Shown: piece by piece, positions 25,801 through 33,297 of the stretch
Position numbering within the stretch: position 1 is the stretch's first letter
Layout: the number at the start of each line of letters is the position of its first letter
Assembly (NCBI GenBank): GCA_017616655.1
Contig: JAFZXU010000054.1
Coordinates: 36,704-100,703, forward strand
Direction of reading: 5' to 3'
Source of the DNA: Bacteroidales bacterium
GTDB taxonomy: Bacteria; Bacteroidota; Bacteroidia; Bacteroidales; UBA932
Length of the DNA: 64,000 nucleotides
Made by a program: the position numbers and the translations under genes
The notes under the pieces: model-generated
The model's database searches: none
Told to the model about the DNA's origin: nothing
What the model saw: the letters and a program-made list of their open reading frames with translations, nothing else

Positions 25801-27754
25801 TCGACTCCTTGACCTGCCCTATCTCGGCAATCGAAATGTCGGCCTCTGCGAACTGGCCGTCAGTAATTTTGCCGTCGACAATCCTCTCCACCAGTTCGGA
25901 AATGCTCTCGGGGTTATACTCCTTGAGGGAGCGCGAAGCCGCCTCGACTGAATCGGCAGCCATCAGTATGGCCTGCTCCTTGGTCTTCGGCAGGATGCCG
26001 TTATAGGTAAAGGGAGCGGTATTGGCGGGATCTCCGCCGTTATTGCAATACTGCACATAAAAATAGCCGGTCCTCGAGCGTCCGTGGTGTGAACGGATGA
26101 AATCGGTCACTATGTCGGGCAACCCCTCCTTGCGGGCGAGGGAGACGCCGTCGTCCACATGGCTGATGATATAGCGTGCGCTCTCCTCGGGAGAGAGATT
26201 CTTGTGATATGCGTTGTCGGCTCCGGAGAGATTCTCGATGAAACAGGAGGGATTCTCCATCTTGCCGATATCGTGATAGAGCGCTCCCACCCTGACGAGC
26301 ATCGGGTCTGCGCCCACCTTGCGCGCCGCCTCCTCGGCTATGTTGGCCACCTGCAGCGAATGCTGGAAGGTGCCCGGCGCCTTGGATGAGAGCTCCCTCA
26401 GCAGGCGGTTGCTGTTGGTGTCGGTCATATCCCACAGGCGGTTGTAGGAGACGAACGAAAAGGCCCTCTCGAAGATGTGTACCAGAGGATAAAAGAATAC
26501 CGTAAGGACGGCATTGGCGGCCATCTTTGCTATATCGAAGCGGTGCACCACGCTCTGTTGTCCGTCCGACAGGTAATTGAATGCAGAATAGACCAGCAGG
26601 AGCGAGAAGAAGACGAATGCGATGTTGACGAACTGCAGCCAACCGCGGCTGAACTTCTGATGGGTAAGCAGCAGGATGCCTCCGGCGAGGGCGTTCATGA
26701 AGAAGAGCTGGACTCCCTCCTCCGGAATCACCAGCAGCGGCAGCAGCGCAATTATATAGACCGTCGCAGAAATCGGCTTGTCGAAGAAGGCGCTCAGGTA
26801 GAGGATCAGCACCGCGAAGGGGAAGATCATCAGCAGCGGCTCCGCATACTGGGTAATCAGCGAGCAGGCCAGAAAGGCGATGAAATCTATCAGCAGGATG
26901 AAGATGAGCCGCCTGAAATCCAGAAGTATCCCCCTCTCCACGAACAGGATCGTAAAGAAAAGCAGCGCCAGCAGGACCGCAATCAGCACGGCGTGGCTCG
27001 CAAGGATCTGCCATATCGAGCCGGAATATCCCAGGCTGCGCTGGTATTCAGCCTTATAGGAATCGAGAAGCTGCGCTATGTCGGCAGTGACCGTCTCCCC
27101 TTTCGAAACAATCAGCTGCCCTTCGTAGATCATTCCCTTGGTAGGCGAGACGAAATCCACCGACTCGCGGTGCAGCAGCTGGGTGGTAGTCTCGTCGAAA
27201 ACGAGATTGGGGGCTACGAGGGAGGCAAGGCGGTCGGCATCCACAATGGAGTCCAGCTCCGTCCCGGAGAAACGGAAAGCCATCTCCGAGCGAATCCTGG
27301 TAAGGGCCGAGGCTACCGTATAGATATCGGAAGCCGGAGTCTGGGCAAGGCGTTTGTCCCTCTTTATCAGGATAACTTCGGCGTTGTTTCCCGTTTCAAA
27401 ATCGGCAACCACTCCGGAGTCGTAGCAGGCCGACAGGAGAGAGGACAGGGTATCTGCCACTGCAGCGTCAAGATTCCCTTCGGCCACCATCTGGCCCAGG
27501 GCATCCATCTTGGCCCCGGCCACGTTGCCCAGCAATTCATAGCAGGGTACGACCTCTGTGGCCTTGGCCTCCTTCTCAGCCAGGATCTCCGCATTCGTCT
27601 TGAGAATGGGAAAATCCATCGGAGCGACGAGGGTCTCATACATCCATGGACGCCCCTTCTGGTATTTGTATAAGAATTTTCCCTTTACCGGGAAAACCAG
27701 CAGCATCGCTATCGCAGCGACCGCAAAGGCAATGAGAATCCTGTACTTCCGCAT
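25724..27754 (-). CDS. 7TM-HD family phosphohydrolase (PgpH-like)
   Basis: This 676-aa membrane protein has an N-terminal helix, an extracellular region of about 230 residues (7TMR-HDED type), seven helices (about residues 255-440) and a cytoplasmic HD domain with VRVGALYHDIGKM and a downstream IISHVDDGVSLARKEGLP segment. The layout is that of PgpH, which degrades cyclic di-AMP in Gram-positive bacteria; Bacteroidota carry the same family. The nucleotide substrate is inferred from family, not seen. It starts 9 bases after the stop of an outer-membrane protein gene on the same strand. Confidence 0.92.
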   Translation of the reverse strand: MRKYRILIAFAVAAIAMLLVFPVKGKFLYKYQKGRPWMYETLVAPMDFPILKTNAEILAEKEAKATEVVPCYELLGNVAGAKMDALGQMVAEGNLDAAVADTLSSLLSACYDSGVVADFETGNNAEVILIKRDKRLAQTPASDIYTVASALTRIRSEMAFRFSGTELDSIVDADRLASLVAPNLVFDETTTQLLHRESVDFVSPTKGMIYEGQLIVSKGETVTADIAQLLDSYKAEYQRSLGYSGSIWQILASHAVLIAVLLALLFFTILFVERGILLDFRRLIFILLIDFIAFLACSLITQYAEPLLMIFPFAVLILYLSAFFDKPISATVYIIALLPLLVIPEEGVQLFFMNALAGGILLLTHQKFSRGWLQFVNIAFVFFSLLLVYSAFNYLSDGQQSVVHRFDIAKMAANAVLTVFFYPLVHIFERAFSFVSYNRLWDMTDTNSNRLLRELSSKAPGTFQHSLQVANIAEEAARKVGADPMLVRVGALYHDIGKMENPSCFIENLSGADNAYHKNLSPEESARYIISHVDDGVSLARKEGLPDIVTDFIRSHHGRSRTGYFYVQYCNNGGDPANTAPFTYNGILPKTKEQAILMAADSVEAASRSLKEYNPESISELVERIVDGKITDGQFAEADISIAEIGQVKESIKASLLQIYHGRISYPKAKTEVKAE

Positions 27755-27763
27755 TACGTCATT

Positions 27764-28438
27764 TTATAGGGTAAAACGCAGTCCGGCCATAATGGAGATA
27801 TGGTCAAGCGACACATAGTTCCCTTCGTCCAATTCCACATCATATGCATTCCAGCCTTCCCTGACCTTGAGCTTGCGGAGGATGCCGTTGAGGGCTCCGA
27901 AGGTGACTCCGATCGAGATTCCGGGGGTGAGGGCATAATCATAGCAGAGATCGGCGCCATAGCCGAGCGTTTTACCGTTCTCGCGGTATTCGGCTCCCGT
28001 ATAGGAGTATAACCTGTAAGAGAGATATCCGAGCGAAATGTTGACCAGCAGGCTGTGTCTGTCGAACACATAACGGGTGGAAACCTGCGGAGCCGCGAAG
28101 GTGATTCCGGTTTCTGCCGTCATGTTGGAGACCTTGTGATGAGCGAACATTTCGTGAAACGTTGCGCCCAGACCGATATCCTTGACGAAATACCAGGCGG
28201 CATCAGCACCCAGCACATATCCCGACTTGAGGCCTTTCACTAGTTCCGCAGCGGTACCGGTGAGCTCCGGATCGACCTTTGCGGTCCTGTATCCCCATCC
28301 GCCCTGGACGGCTACGCGGAAATTGGAGTATTCGACCGACGATTTACCGTCGATGGAAGCGTAAGACTGTGCATAAACATTCTGCGCCCCCAAAACGGTG
28401 AGGAAAGCGGCGGCAACGATGATTGACAAGTGTTTCAT
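27764..28438 (-). CDS. Outer-membrane beta-barrel protein
   Basis: A 224-aa protein with a clear signal peptide (MKHLSIIVAAAFLTVLGAQNVYAQ, cleaved after about residue 24). It then shows alternating amphipathic strands and ends in the typical barrel closure, ISIMAGLRFTL with a near-terminal aromatic. This fits a small OmpW/OmpX- or PorT-like barrel of 8-10 strands; no family name is justified beyond outer-membrane beta-barrel. The ATG at 28438 is chosen because it starts the signal peptide. It is divergent from the radical SAM operon and precedes the 7TM-HD gene on the same strand. Confidence 0.8.
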   Translation of the reverse strand: MKHLSIIVAAAFLTVLGAQNVYAQSYASIDGKSSVEYSNFRVAVQGGWGYRTAKVDPELTGTAAELVKGLKSGYVLGADAAWYFVKDIGLGATFHEMFAHHKVSNMTAETGITFAAPQVSTRYVFDRHSLLVNISLGYLSYRLYSYTGAEYRENGKTLGYGADLCYDYALTPGISIGVTFGALNGILRKLKVREGWNAYDVELDEGNYVSLDHISIMAGLRFTL

Positions 28439-28469
28439 AATATGGATGGAATGATTAGTCTGCAATACC

Positions 28470-28500
28470 TTGCGAAGTTAGCAAAAAACTTTTACATTTG
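28470..28500 (+). promoter_or_regulatory. Promoter of the radical SAM/lipoprotein/nitroreductase operon
   Basis: TTG (28470-28472), 20-bp spacer, then TACATTTG (28493-28500), a full match to the Bacteroidota vegetative consensus. The predicted start near 28506 leaves a leader of about 17 nt before the ATG at 28523. One of the best promoters in the window, supporting a dedicated three-gene transcript. Confidence 0.75.
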
Positions 28501-28522
28501 GTTCCGGATAGGAAAAGCGCAG

Positions 28523-29602
28523 ATGAACCTCAACCAGAAACTGAGACTCGGCCTCACCCGTTTCGTGGTCGACGCACAGGAGAAGGAGCACCCGCTCAGG
28601 CAGCTCTTCTGGGAGTGCACCCTGCGCTGCAACCTGAAGTGCCGTCACTGCGGCAGCGACTGCAAGGTCTCCGACGTCCATCCCGACATGCCTTTCGACG
28701 ACTTTGAGAAAGTATTGAAGCTGGTAAAGGAAGTCTATGATTCCCACAAGGTTATGATTGTCATCTCCGGCGGCGAGCCGCTTATGCGCAGCGACATCCT
28801 GGATTGCTGCAGCCGCATCCGGCAGCTCGAATTCCCGTGGGGAATGGTCTCCAACGGCCGGCTTATGACCGAGAGTATGATCAAGTCGCTGCTGGCCGCC
28901 GGGATGCGTTCCGCCACCATCAGCCTCGACGGTCTGGAAGATGACCACGACTGGATGCGCGGCGTTCCCGGCTCATTCAAAACAGCTTCCGAAGCCATCC
29001 GCATCCTTGCAGGAGAGCCCCGCATCAGATTCGACGCGGTGACCTGCGTCAACAGCCGCAACTTCTTCCGTCTCGAAGAGTTGAAGGAGTATCTCATCTC
29101 GCTCGGACTCAAGGCCTGGCGCATCTTCACCATCTTCCCCGTGGGCCGCGCCGCGAACGATCCCCAGCTGCAGATTACCGACCGTCAGTACCGCGAACTG
29201 ATGGATTTCATCGTCGCCACCCGCAAAGAGGGGCGCATCCATTTGAGCTATGCCTGCGAGGGATTCCTCGGAGAGTACGAGGGGCGCGTCCGCGACCATT
29301 GCTACACCTGCCAGGCGGGGCTCAGCATCGCCTCGGTCCGCATCGACGGATCCATCTCGGGCTGCACCAGCATCCGCGGCCGTTTCGACCAGGGGAACAT
29401 CTACCGTGACGATTTCATCGACGTATGGGAGAACCGCTTCGAGCCCTTCCGCAACCGCGATTGGATGCACACTGGCAGGTGCGGCGAATGCAAGGCGTGG
29501 AAGTGGTGCCGCGGCAACGGTATGCATCTTCGCGACGACGAAGGAAACCTGATATTGTGCAATTTTGAAAGAATCAATAACGGATTGGAATATGAAAACT
29601 AG
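28523..29602 (+). CDS. Radical SAM/SPASM enzyme of the rSAM/lipoprotein system (TIGR04133-like)
   Basis: A 359-aa cytoplasmic radical SAM enzyme. The 4Fe-4S motif is CNLKCRHC (Cys36, Cys40, Cys43), with extra cysteines at 32 and 47. The glycine-rich SAM site ISGGEPLMR follows, and the C-terminal SPASM region carries CYTCQAG, GCTSIRG, CGECKAWKWCRGNGMH and a last cysteine in CNF. SPASM domains hold auxiliary Fe-S clusters and usually belong to peptide-modifying enzymes. From memory, this matches the rSAM enzymes named for pairing with a tiny lipoprotein in Bacteroidota. The lipoprotein gene overlaps its 3' end by 11 bases. The frame is open upstream, but the ATG at 28523 fits the promoter. The chemistry is unknown. 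Confidence 0.9.
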   Translation: MNLNQKLRLGLTRFVVDAQEKEHPLRQLFWECTLRCNLKCRHCGSDCKVSDVHPDMPFDDFEKVLKLVKEVYDSHKVMIVISGGEPLMRSDILDCCSRIRQLEFPWGMVSNGRLMTESMIKSLLAAGMRSATISLDGLEDDHDWMRGVPGSFKTASEAIRILAGEPRIRFDAVTCVNSRNFFRLEELKEYLISLGLKAWRIFTIFPVGRAANDPQLQITDRQYRELMDFIVATRKEGRIHLSYACEGFLGEYEGRVRDHCYTCQAGLSIASVRIDGSISGCTSIRGRFDQGNIYRDDFIDVWENRFEPFRNRDWMHTGRCGECKAWKWCRGNGMHLRDDEGNLILCNFERINNGLEYEN

Positions 29603-29735
29603 GAAGGTATTTATCGCTATCGCCCTGCTGGGCGTAATGGTATTGGCAGCATCGTGTGTAAAAGGTTCCGAACCGGATGGAGTTAAAGCCATCAGGGACA
29701 GTACCGCCGCGTATTATACGGATCTCTCGAACTAA
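29592..29735 (+). CDS. Small putative lipoprotein paired with the radical SAM enzyme (likely substrate)
   Basis: A 47-codon gene. Its product begins MKTRKVFIAIALLGVMVLAA and has a lipobox ending at Cys22 (LAASC), so export and lipidation by the Lgt/Lsp/Lnt pathway are predicted. Only 26 residues remain after cleavage; they include the charged middle KGSEPDGVKAIRDS and the tail TAAYYTDLSN. The ATG lies inside the last codons of the radical SAM gene (11-base overlap), which implies translational coupling. The nitroreductase gene starts 10 bases after its stop. It looks like the family I recall as the lipoprotein of the rSAM/lipoprotein system (TIGR04134). That the enzyme modifies this peptide is inference. 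Confidence 0.85.
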   Translation: MKTRKVFIAIALLGVMVLAASCVKGSEPDGVKAIRDSTAAYYTDLSN

Positions 29736-29745
29736 TAAACGCGAT

Positions 29746-30384
29746 ATGGCTGACAATTATCTCGAGAAGCGCTACGAAGAGGTCTTCGGCAGCGGAAAGA
29801 GAGTCGTGAAAAAGGGATGCGGAGTCTCGCTGGACTCCCTCCTGCTTCGCAACCGCAGCCATCGCGGCTACGACAAGTCGCAGGCCGTCACGATGGATCA
29901 GCTCCGCACAATTGTCGGAGTCAACGACAAGATTCCATCTGCCCGCAACCAGCAGGTGTTGCGATTCAGGCTGGTGACCCGCGAAAACGGCGGAGCCGCG
30001 CTGCAGAAGCTAACCAAACTGGGCAGCGCGCTCCCGGAACTGCATCTCCCCTTCCCCGGCACCGAGCCGGAGGCTTTCATCGTCATCTGCACCACGGTTC
30101 CCGAGTCGAAGTATGTGGATATCGACCTCGGCATCTCGCTGCAAAGCATGCTCCTGAAGGCTGTGGAAATCGGTCTTAACGGCATCGCAATCGGCGCCTT
30201 CGACAAGGATGCGGTCAAGGAGTTGCTGAGCCTGCCGCTCGACCCGGCCCTTCTGGTTGCCATAGGCAAAGGCTCGGAGAAGATCCAGCTGACCCGCATC
30301 TCACCCGAGGAGTCCCACGCCTACTACCGCAAGGAGGGTATCCACTACGTCCCCAAAATCCACCTTGACGACCTATTAATCTAG
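29746..30384 (+). CDS. Nitroreductase family protein
   Basis: A 212-aa FMN-dependent oxidoreductase of the nitroreductase superfamily. The N-terminal part has NRSHRGYDKSQAVTMDQL, the FMN-contacting arginine region of the family. Later come VGVNDKIPSARNQQVLRFRL, DLGISLQSMLLKAVEIGLNGIAIGAFD and LVAIGKGSEK. The frame is open further upstream, but the ATG at 29746 starts a natural N-terminus 10 bases after the small lipoprotein. Superfamily members reduce nitro compounds, quinones or flavins, and some oxidise azoline rings or dehydrogenate peptides during RiPP maturation. That makes a second modification step on the lipoprotein possible. No partner reductase is encoded nearby. Confidence 0.9.
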   Translation: MADNYLEKRYEEVFGSGKRVVKKGCGVSLDSLLLRNRSHRGYDKSQAVTMDQLRTIVGVNDKIPSARNQQVLRFRLVTRENGGAALQKLTKLGSALPELHLPFPGTEPEAFIVICTTVPESKYVDIDLGISLQSMLLKAVEIGLNGIAIGAFDKDAVKELLSLPLDPALLVAIGKGSEKIQLTRISPEESHAYYRKEGIHYVPKIHLDDLLI

Positions 30385-30393
30385 CGGCGCGTC

Positions 30394-30413
30394 ATTCCCG
30401 CGAAGGCGGGAAT
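30394..30413. repeat. REP-like palindrome (ATTCCCGC-GAAG-GCGGGAAT)
   Basis: A perfect 8-bp inverted repeat with a 4-nt loop, 9 bases after the nitroreductase stop. It resembles the widespread short palindrome with the same ATTCCCGC/GCGGGAAT arms (for example dRS3 of Neisseria). Such units are often read wrongly as protein ending in DSRLRGNDA. One copy is seen here. Confidence 0.7.
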
Positions 30414-30448
30414 CTAAAAAAATCCCGGAAGCCGAAGCCTCCGGGATT
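30414..30448 (-). terminator. Terminator of the BspA-like gene
   Basis: On the minus strand AATCCCGGA pairs with TCCGGGATT, extended by AGGC-TTCG-GCTT to a stem of about 12 bp with a UUCG tetraloop, followed by seven T. It lies 21 bases after the BspA-like stop. It also faces the nitroreductase gene but has no T-run on that side. Confidence 0.85.
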
Positions 30449-30469
30449 GATTTCATAAGAGATAAACGG

Positions 30470-32647
30470 TTAGTTGGCCGCCCATGTAACGGATATTTCA
30501 TTGCCCGACTTCCAATGCTTGAAGGTAACGGGAATCGGGTCGGTCGGAATATCACTGGAGTTGTAACCATTTGCAATCCAGCGCAAACCGGTAGTAGCCC
30601 ACCAGTCGGCATTATCCTGATCGCAGTAGATGGTCAGACTGCCGAATACCGAACCGGGACGGTTCTCGTATGCCGAGTTGCTTGCGCACATGAAGTATGA
30701 CGAACGGTTAGGCAGCATGAAGGTGTCACCGCAGTAGATTTCACGCAGACTCTTGTCATGATAGAAGAAGTAACCGGTATAGGTGGTACTTGAAGTCAGC
30801 TGTGAATTCATTCCGTCGAGCATCGAGACATCGATAACCTCAAGGGCGTCGCAACGGTTGAAGAAGGAGCGGACGTCCGTAGCGGAGTCCCAGCTCCAGC
30901 CCTTAAGATTGATGTCCTTCAGCGACCAGCAATGCCAGAAGACATTGCATATCTTGGTACCGTTTTCAGTATTGAAACTGCTGAGGTCGACGGCAGGAAG
31001 AGCTTCGCAGTGATAGAACAGGTGGTTGAACAGAGTACAGTTTTCAGTATTGAAACTGCTCACATTGACATTGAGGAGCTTCTGGCAATAACCGAACATA
31101 TAGTCAATCCTCTCCACATTCTCGGTATCGAAACTGCTGCAGTCGATAGATTCCATTACGGAGCAACCGTAGAACATATAGTCCATCCTCTCGACGTTTT
31201 CAGTATTGAACTTGCTCAGGTCGACGGAAGGCAGGCTGTTGCAATCCCTGAACATACCCTGCATGTTCATGACGTTACCGGAATTGAAATTCTCACCAAG
31301 ATTGAGTTCGGTCAGGTTGATGCAATACTGGAACAGATATGCCATCGAGGTATCCTGGGAGAAGTCGAAGTTGCTCAGGTCGAGGGACTCGATATGACGG
31401 CAGCCGTTGAACATCGAACGGGTGTTGATAAGGTTCGGGGTCCTGAAGCTGCTCAGGTCGATATGGCGGAGTTCGCGGTTGCTAAGGCCCACATAGCAGA
31501 AGGTACATTGGAAATTGGTCACATTCTCCGTATTGAGGCACTTCATGTTGTCGATTCCGGTCAGCGATCCTAAGTATGCGAACATATAGGATGCATCCTC
31601 GGGAAGAACGAGGGTCTCTGCAGGGGTGTTGATATTGACGACACCCGAAGTTTTGTCATAAACCAGATAGATGGGCTTTTCGGATGTAATATCCTGAATC
31701 TCTTTACCATCGGTCTGAGCACTGAGGGTATTGAAGATAATACGGGTGACCTCAGTTTCGTCGATAGCCGTATGGTCAAGGCCTTCGGTAGCCAATGCGA
31801 CATTCTTGATAGTAGCATTGAAGTCGGGACCGGAAGGAAGCAGGGCTGTACCGCCGAGATTCTCGATAGCTGTGAAGCTGTTGAACGGGAACTCAGCCTC
31901 ATAGACCTTGGAGCGCTCCACGGTGACGCTTGCGCCGGATTTCATCTTGACTGAAGCGACCTTACCGTCAGTGGTGTAGACCTTGATGGTCATGCCGGTA
32001 TAGGTATTGGCCGGAACGCTTACCAGGAACGGAACGGGGTCAGTGCCGATGGCCACGCCTTCACTGCAATTAAGGGTAACGCCAGTGCCTTCGCTCACCA
32101 CTGCAGTGTTGTTCTCAATGGTGAAAACACCGCTCAGAGGCTGGTCAGCGGTAATTACGATGCTCTTGACTTTGACATTGCCCTCGGTGGTAGTAAGGTT
32201 GAGCTTCAACAGACCTACCAGGTTCTTGAACGCGAGGTTTTCGTCGTTGGACTGGGCTACCATCGGGATGAACTCGATGGCATTGGGGAGATAGTTCTGC
32301 ACGCCAGGCAGACCGCGGCTCACGTTTGCGGGCCAATATGCGGTGTAGGGAGCTACCGGCGGCTCGTCAGGACGATCGCCTGTAGTATCCTGCACAAAGT
32401 AGGTGGTGGTGACATCACCCACGGTGGCAGTAAACTCATAGTCTTCGTTGATAAAGATCCTGTCTCCGAGAGCCCAGGTTACATGATATACATCGCCGTC
32501 GGCGACGAGAGCGACGCGGGTAGCCTCATCTTCAAGGGTACCGGTAAAGACCTTCAGCTCCTTCTTAAAATCGGGAGCAAAATCAGACATCTGGCAGCCT
32601 ACTGCAAAAAGGGCTGCGAATGCCATTACGAATAACGCTTTCTTCAT
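30470..32647 (-). CDS. BspA-like surface lipoprotein with DUF285 repeats and fimbrillin-like N-terminus
   Basis: A 725-aa secreted lipoprotein: the signal peptide ends in a lipobox at Cys18 (LFAVGC). Residues about 35-300 resemble fimbrillin/Mfa-type domains (EDEATRVALVADGD, WALGDRIFIN). From about 365 to 585 are at least eight units of the BspA/DUF285 leucine-rich-like repeat, with the recurring pattern SSFNTENV..MDYMFYGC..L..VDLS. A C-terminal globular part follows. BspA-type proteins bind host matrix, other bacteria or glycans; a surface adhesin is the natural reading. The frame is open upstream to 32725, but the ATG at 32647 begins the lipoprotein signal. A 50-aa peptide gene lies 13 bases upstream. 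Confidence 0.88.
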   Translation of the reverse strand: MKKALFVMAFAALFAVGCQMSDFAPDFKKELKVFTGTLEDEATRVALVADGDVYHVTWALGDRIFINEDYEFTATVGDVTTTYFVQDTTGDRPDEPPVAPYTAYWPANVSRGLPGVQNYLPNAIEFIPMVAQSNDENLAFKNLVGLLKLNLTTTEGNVKVKSIVITADQPLSGVFTIENNTAVVSEGTGVTLNCSEGVAIGTDPVPFLVSVPANTYTGMTIKVYTTDGKVASVKMKSGASVTVERSKVYEAEFPFNSFTAIENLGGTALLPSGPDFNATIKNVALATEGLDHTAIDETEVTRIIFNTLSAQTDGKEIQDITSEKPIYLVYDKTSGVVNINTPAETLVLPEDASYMFAYLGSLTGIDNMKCLNTENVTNFQCTFCYVGLSNRELRHIDLSSFRTPNLINTRSMFNGCRHIESLDLSNFDFSQDTSMAYLFQYCINLTELNLGENFNSGNVMNMQGMFRDCNSLPSVDLSKFNTENVERMDYMFYGCSVMESIDCSSFDTENVERIDYMFGYCQKLLNVNVSSFNTENCTLFNHLFYHCEALPAVDLSSFNTENGTKICNVFWHCWSLKDINLKGWSWDSATDVRSFFNRCDALEVIDVSMLDGMNSQLTSSTTYTGYFFYHDKSLREIYCGDTFMLPNRSSYFMCASNSAYENRPGSVFGSLTIYCDQDNADWWATTGLRWIANGYNSSDIPTDPIPVTFKHWKSGNEISVTWAAN

Positions 32648-32660
32648 CGTCCTGTCCTCC

Positions 32661-32813
32661 TTAGAATGGTTTGACACCTTCGAACAGGTCGAAAGAGAAG
32701 CCGGTACCTTTGTTGAAGTCCTCATTGGTACCCTGGTTGCTTGCGCAAATGACAGCCTGAGCCATCACTTCGGAAATTTCCGCAAGCGGCGCATTGTACG
32801 TGCTTTTCTTCAT
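32661..32813 (-). CDS. Small protein (50 aa) upstream of the BspA-like gene
   Basis: A 50-codon gene directly behind a strong promoter and 13 bases before the BspA-like lipoprotein. The product begins MKKSTYNAPLAEISEVMAQA and continues VICASNQG, ending DLFEGVKPF. It has no signal peptide or membrane segment. Bacteroidota genomes carry many short proteins of this look (MKK..Y..P.., then V[IL]C.S), often next to fimbrillin or BspA genes; their function is unknown to me. It could be a leader peptide, a translational coupler or a secreted peptide precursor. The position right after the promoter and the coding-like start support its being real. Confidence 0.65.
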   Translation of the reverse strand: MKKSTYNAPLAEISEVMAQAVICASNQGTNEDFNKGTGFSFDLFEGVKPF

Positions 32814-32858
32814 GTCGTTGGTTGGTATAAAAAGGTTAGTAAAGTATTCTTTAAGTTA

Positions 32859-32890
32859 CGAAGATAGCACTTAATAGCCTTAAATACAAA
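32859..32890 (-). promoter_or_regulatory. Promoter of the small peptide and BspA-like genes
   Basis: Minus-strand TTTG (32890-32887), a 20-bp spacer, then TATCTTCG (32866-32859), one mismatch from TAnnTTTG. The predicted start near 32853 leaves a leader of about 40 nt before the peptide gene. Confidence 0.7.
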
Positions 32891-32919
32891 TATTAACGAC
32901 AAAAAGAGCCCAAAAAAAG

Positions 32920-33297
32920 TCAGAAGCGGACTTCGGAACGGCGACGGGTGAGGATAAAAACGAGGGCCAGGGTGGCTGCCGCAAAAGGAACGGGAAGGAA
33001 GAGTTTCCAATTGACGGGGAGGGTCGAAAAGGCCTCGGCAATGCGGTTTGAGGCATTGCTGATGAACGCATCCACAGGCAAGATCGTGAACAGGACGACA
33101 AGAATCGCCACCGCGGCAATGCCTGCAACCAGAGTCGCAAGCAGAGCGATGCGGCTGCGCCTGTGCTGCAGCTCGACTTCGCGTTTGATACCCTCTACGG
33201 CGGCTAGTCGCCTGCGGGTCTCGAGGATGAAATAAGGGTCCTCCTTAACCTCCGGCCTGGTATTTCGGAGGAAGATATCCAATTCGTTGTCGTTCAT
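32920..33297 (-). CDS. Hypothetical membrane protein downstream of an ECF sigma factor
   Basis: A 125-aa protein with a soluble, charged N-terminus of about 48 residues (MNDNELDIFLRNTRPEVKEDPYF, then ETRRRLAAVEGIKREVE) and two membrane helices (about residues 50-72 and 97-116). Its start codon overlaps the stop of the sigma factor gene by 4 bases, so the two are coupled. The position and the soluble-plus-membrane layout suggest an anti-sigma factor or sensor, but I see no recognised anti-sigma motif. Function is inferred from context only. Confidence 0.75.
   Translation of the reverse strand: MNDNELDIFLRNTRPEVKEDPYFILETRRRLAAVEGIKREVELQHRRSRIALLATLVAGIAAVAILVVLFTILPVDAFISNASNRIAEAFSTLPVNWKLFLPVPFAAATLALVFILTRRRSEVRF

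Noticed and set aside
30376-30612. A small minus-strand gene ending in DSRLRGNDA
   Set aside because: This ending is the known mis-translation of the ATTCCCGC palindrome. The frame covers a terminator and the BspA-like 3' end.
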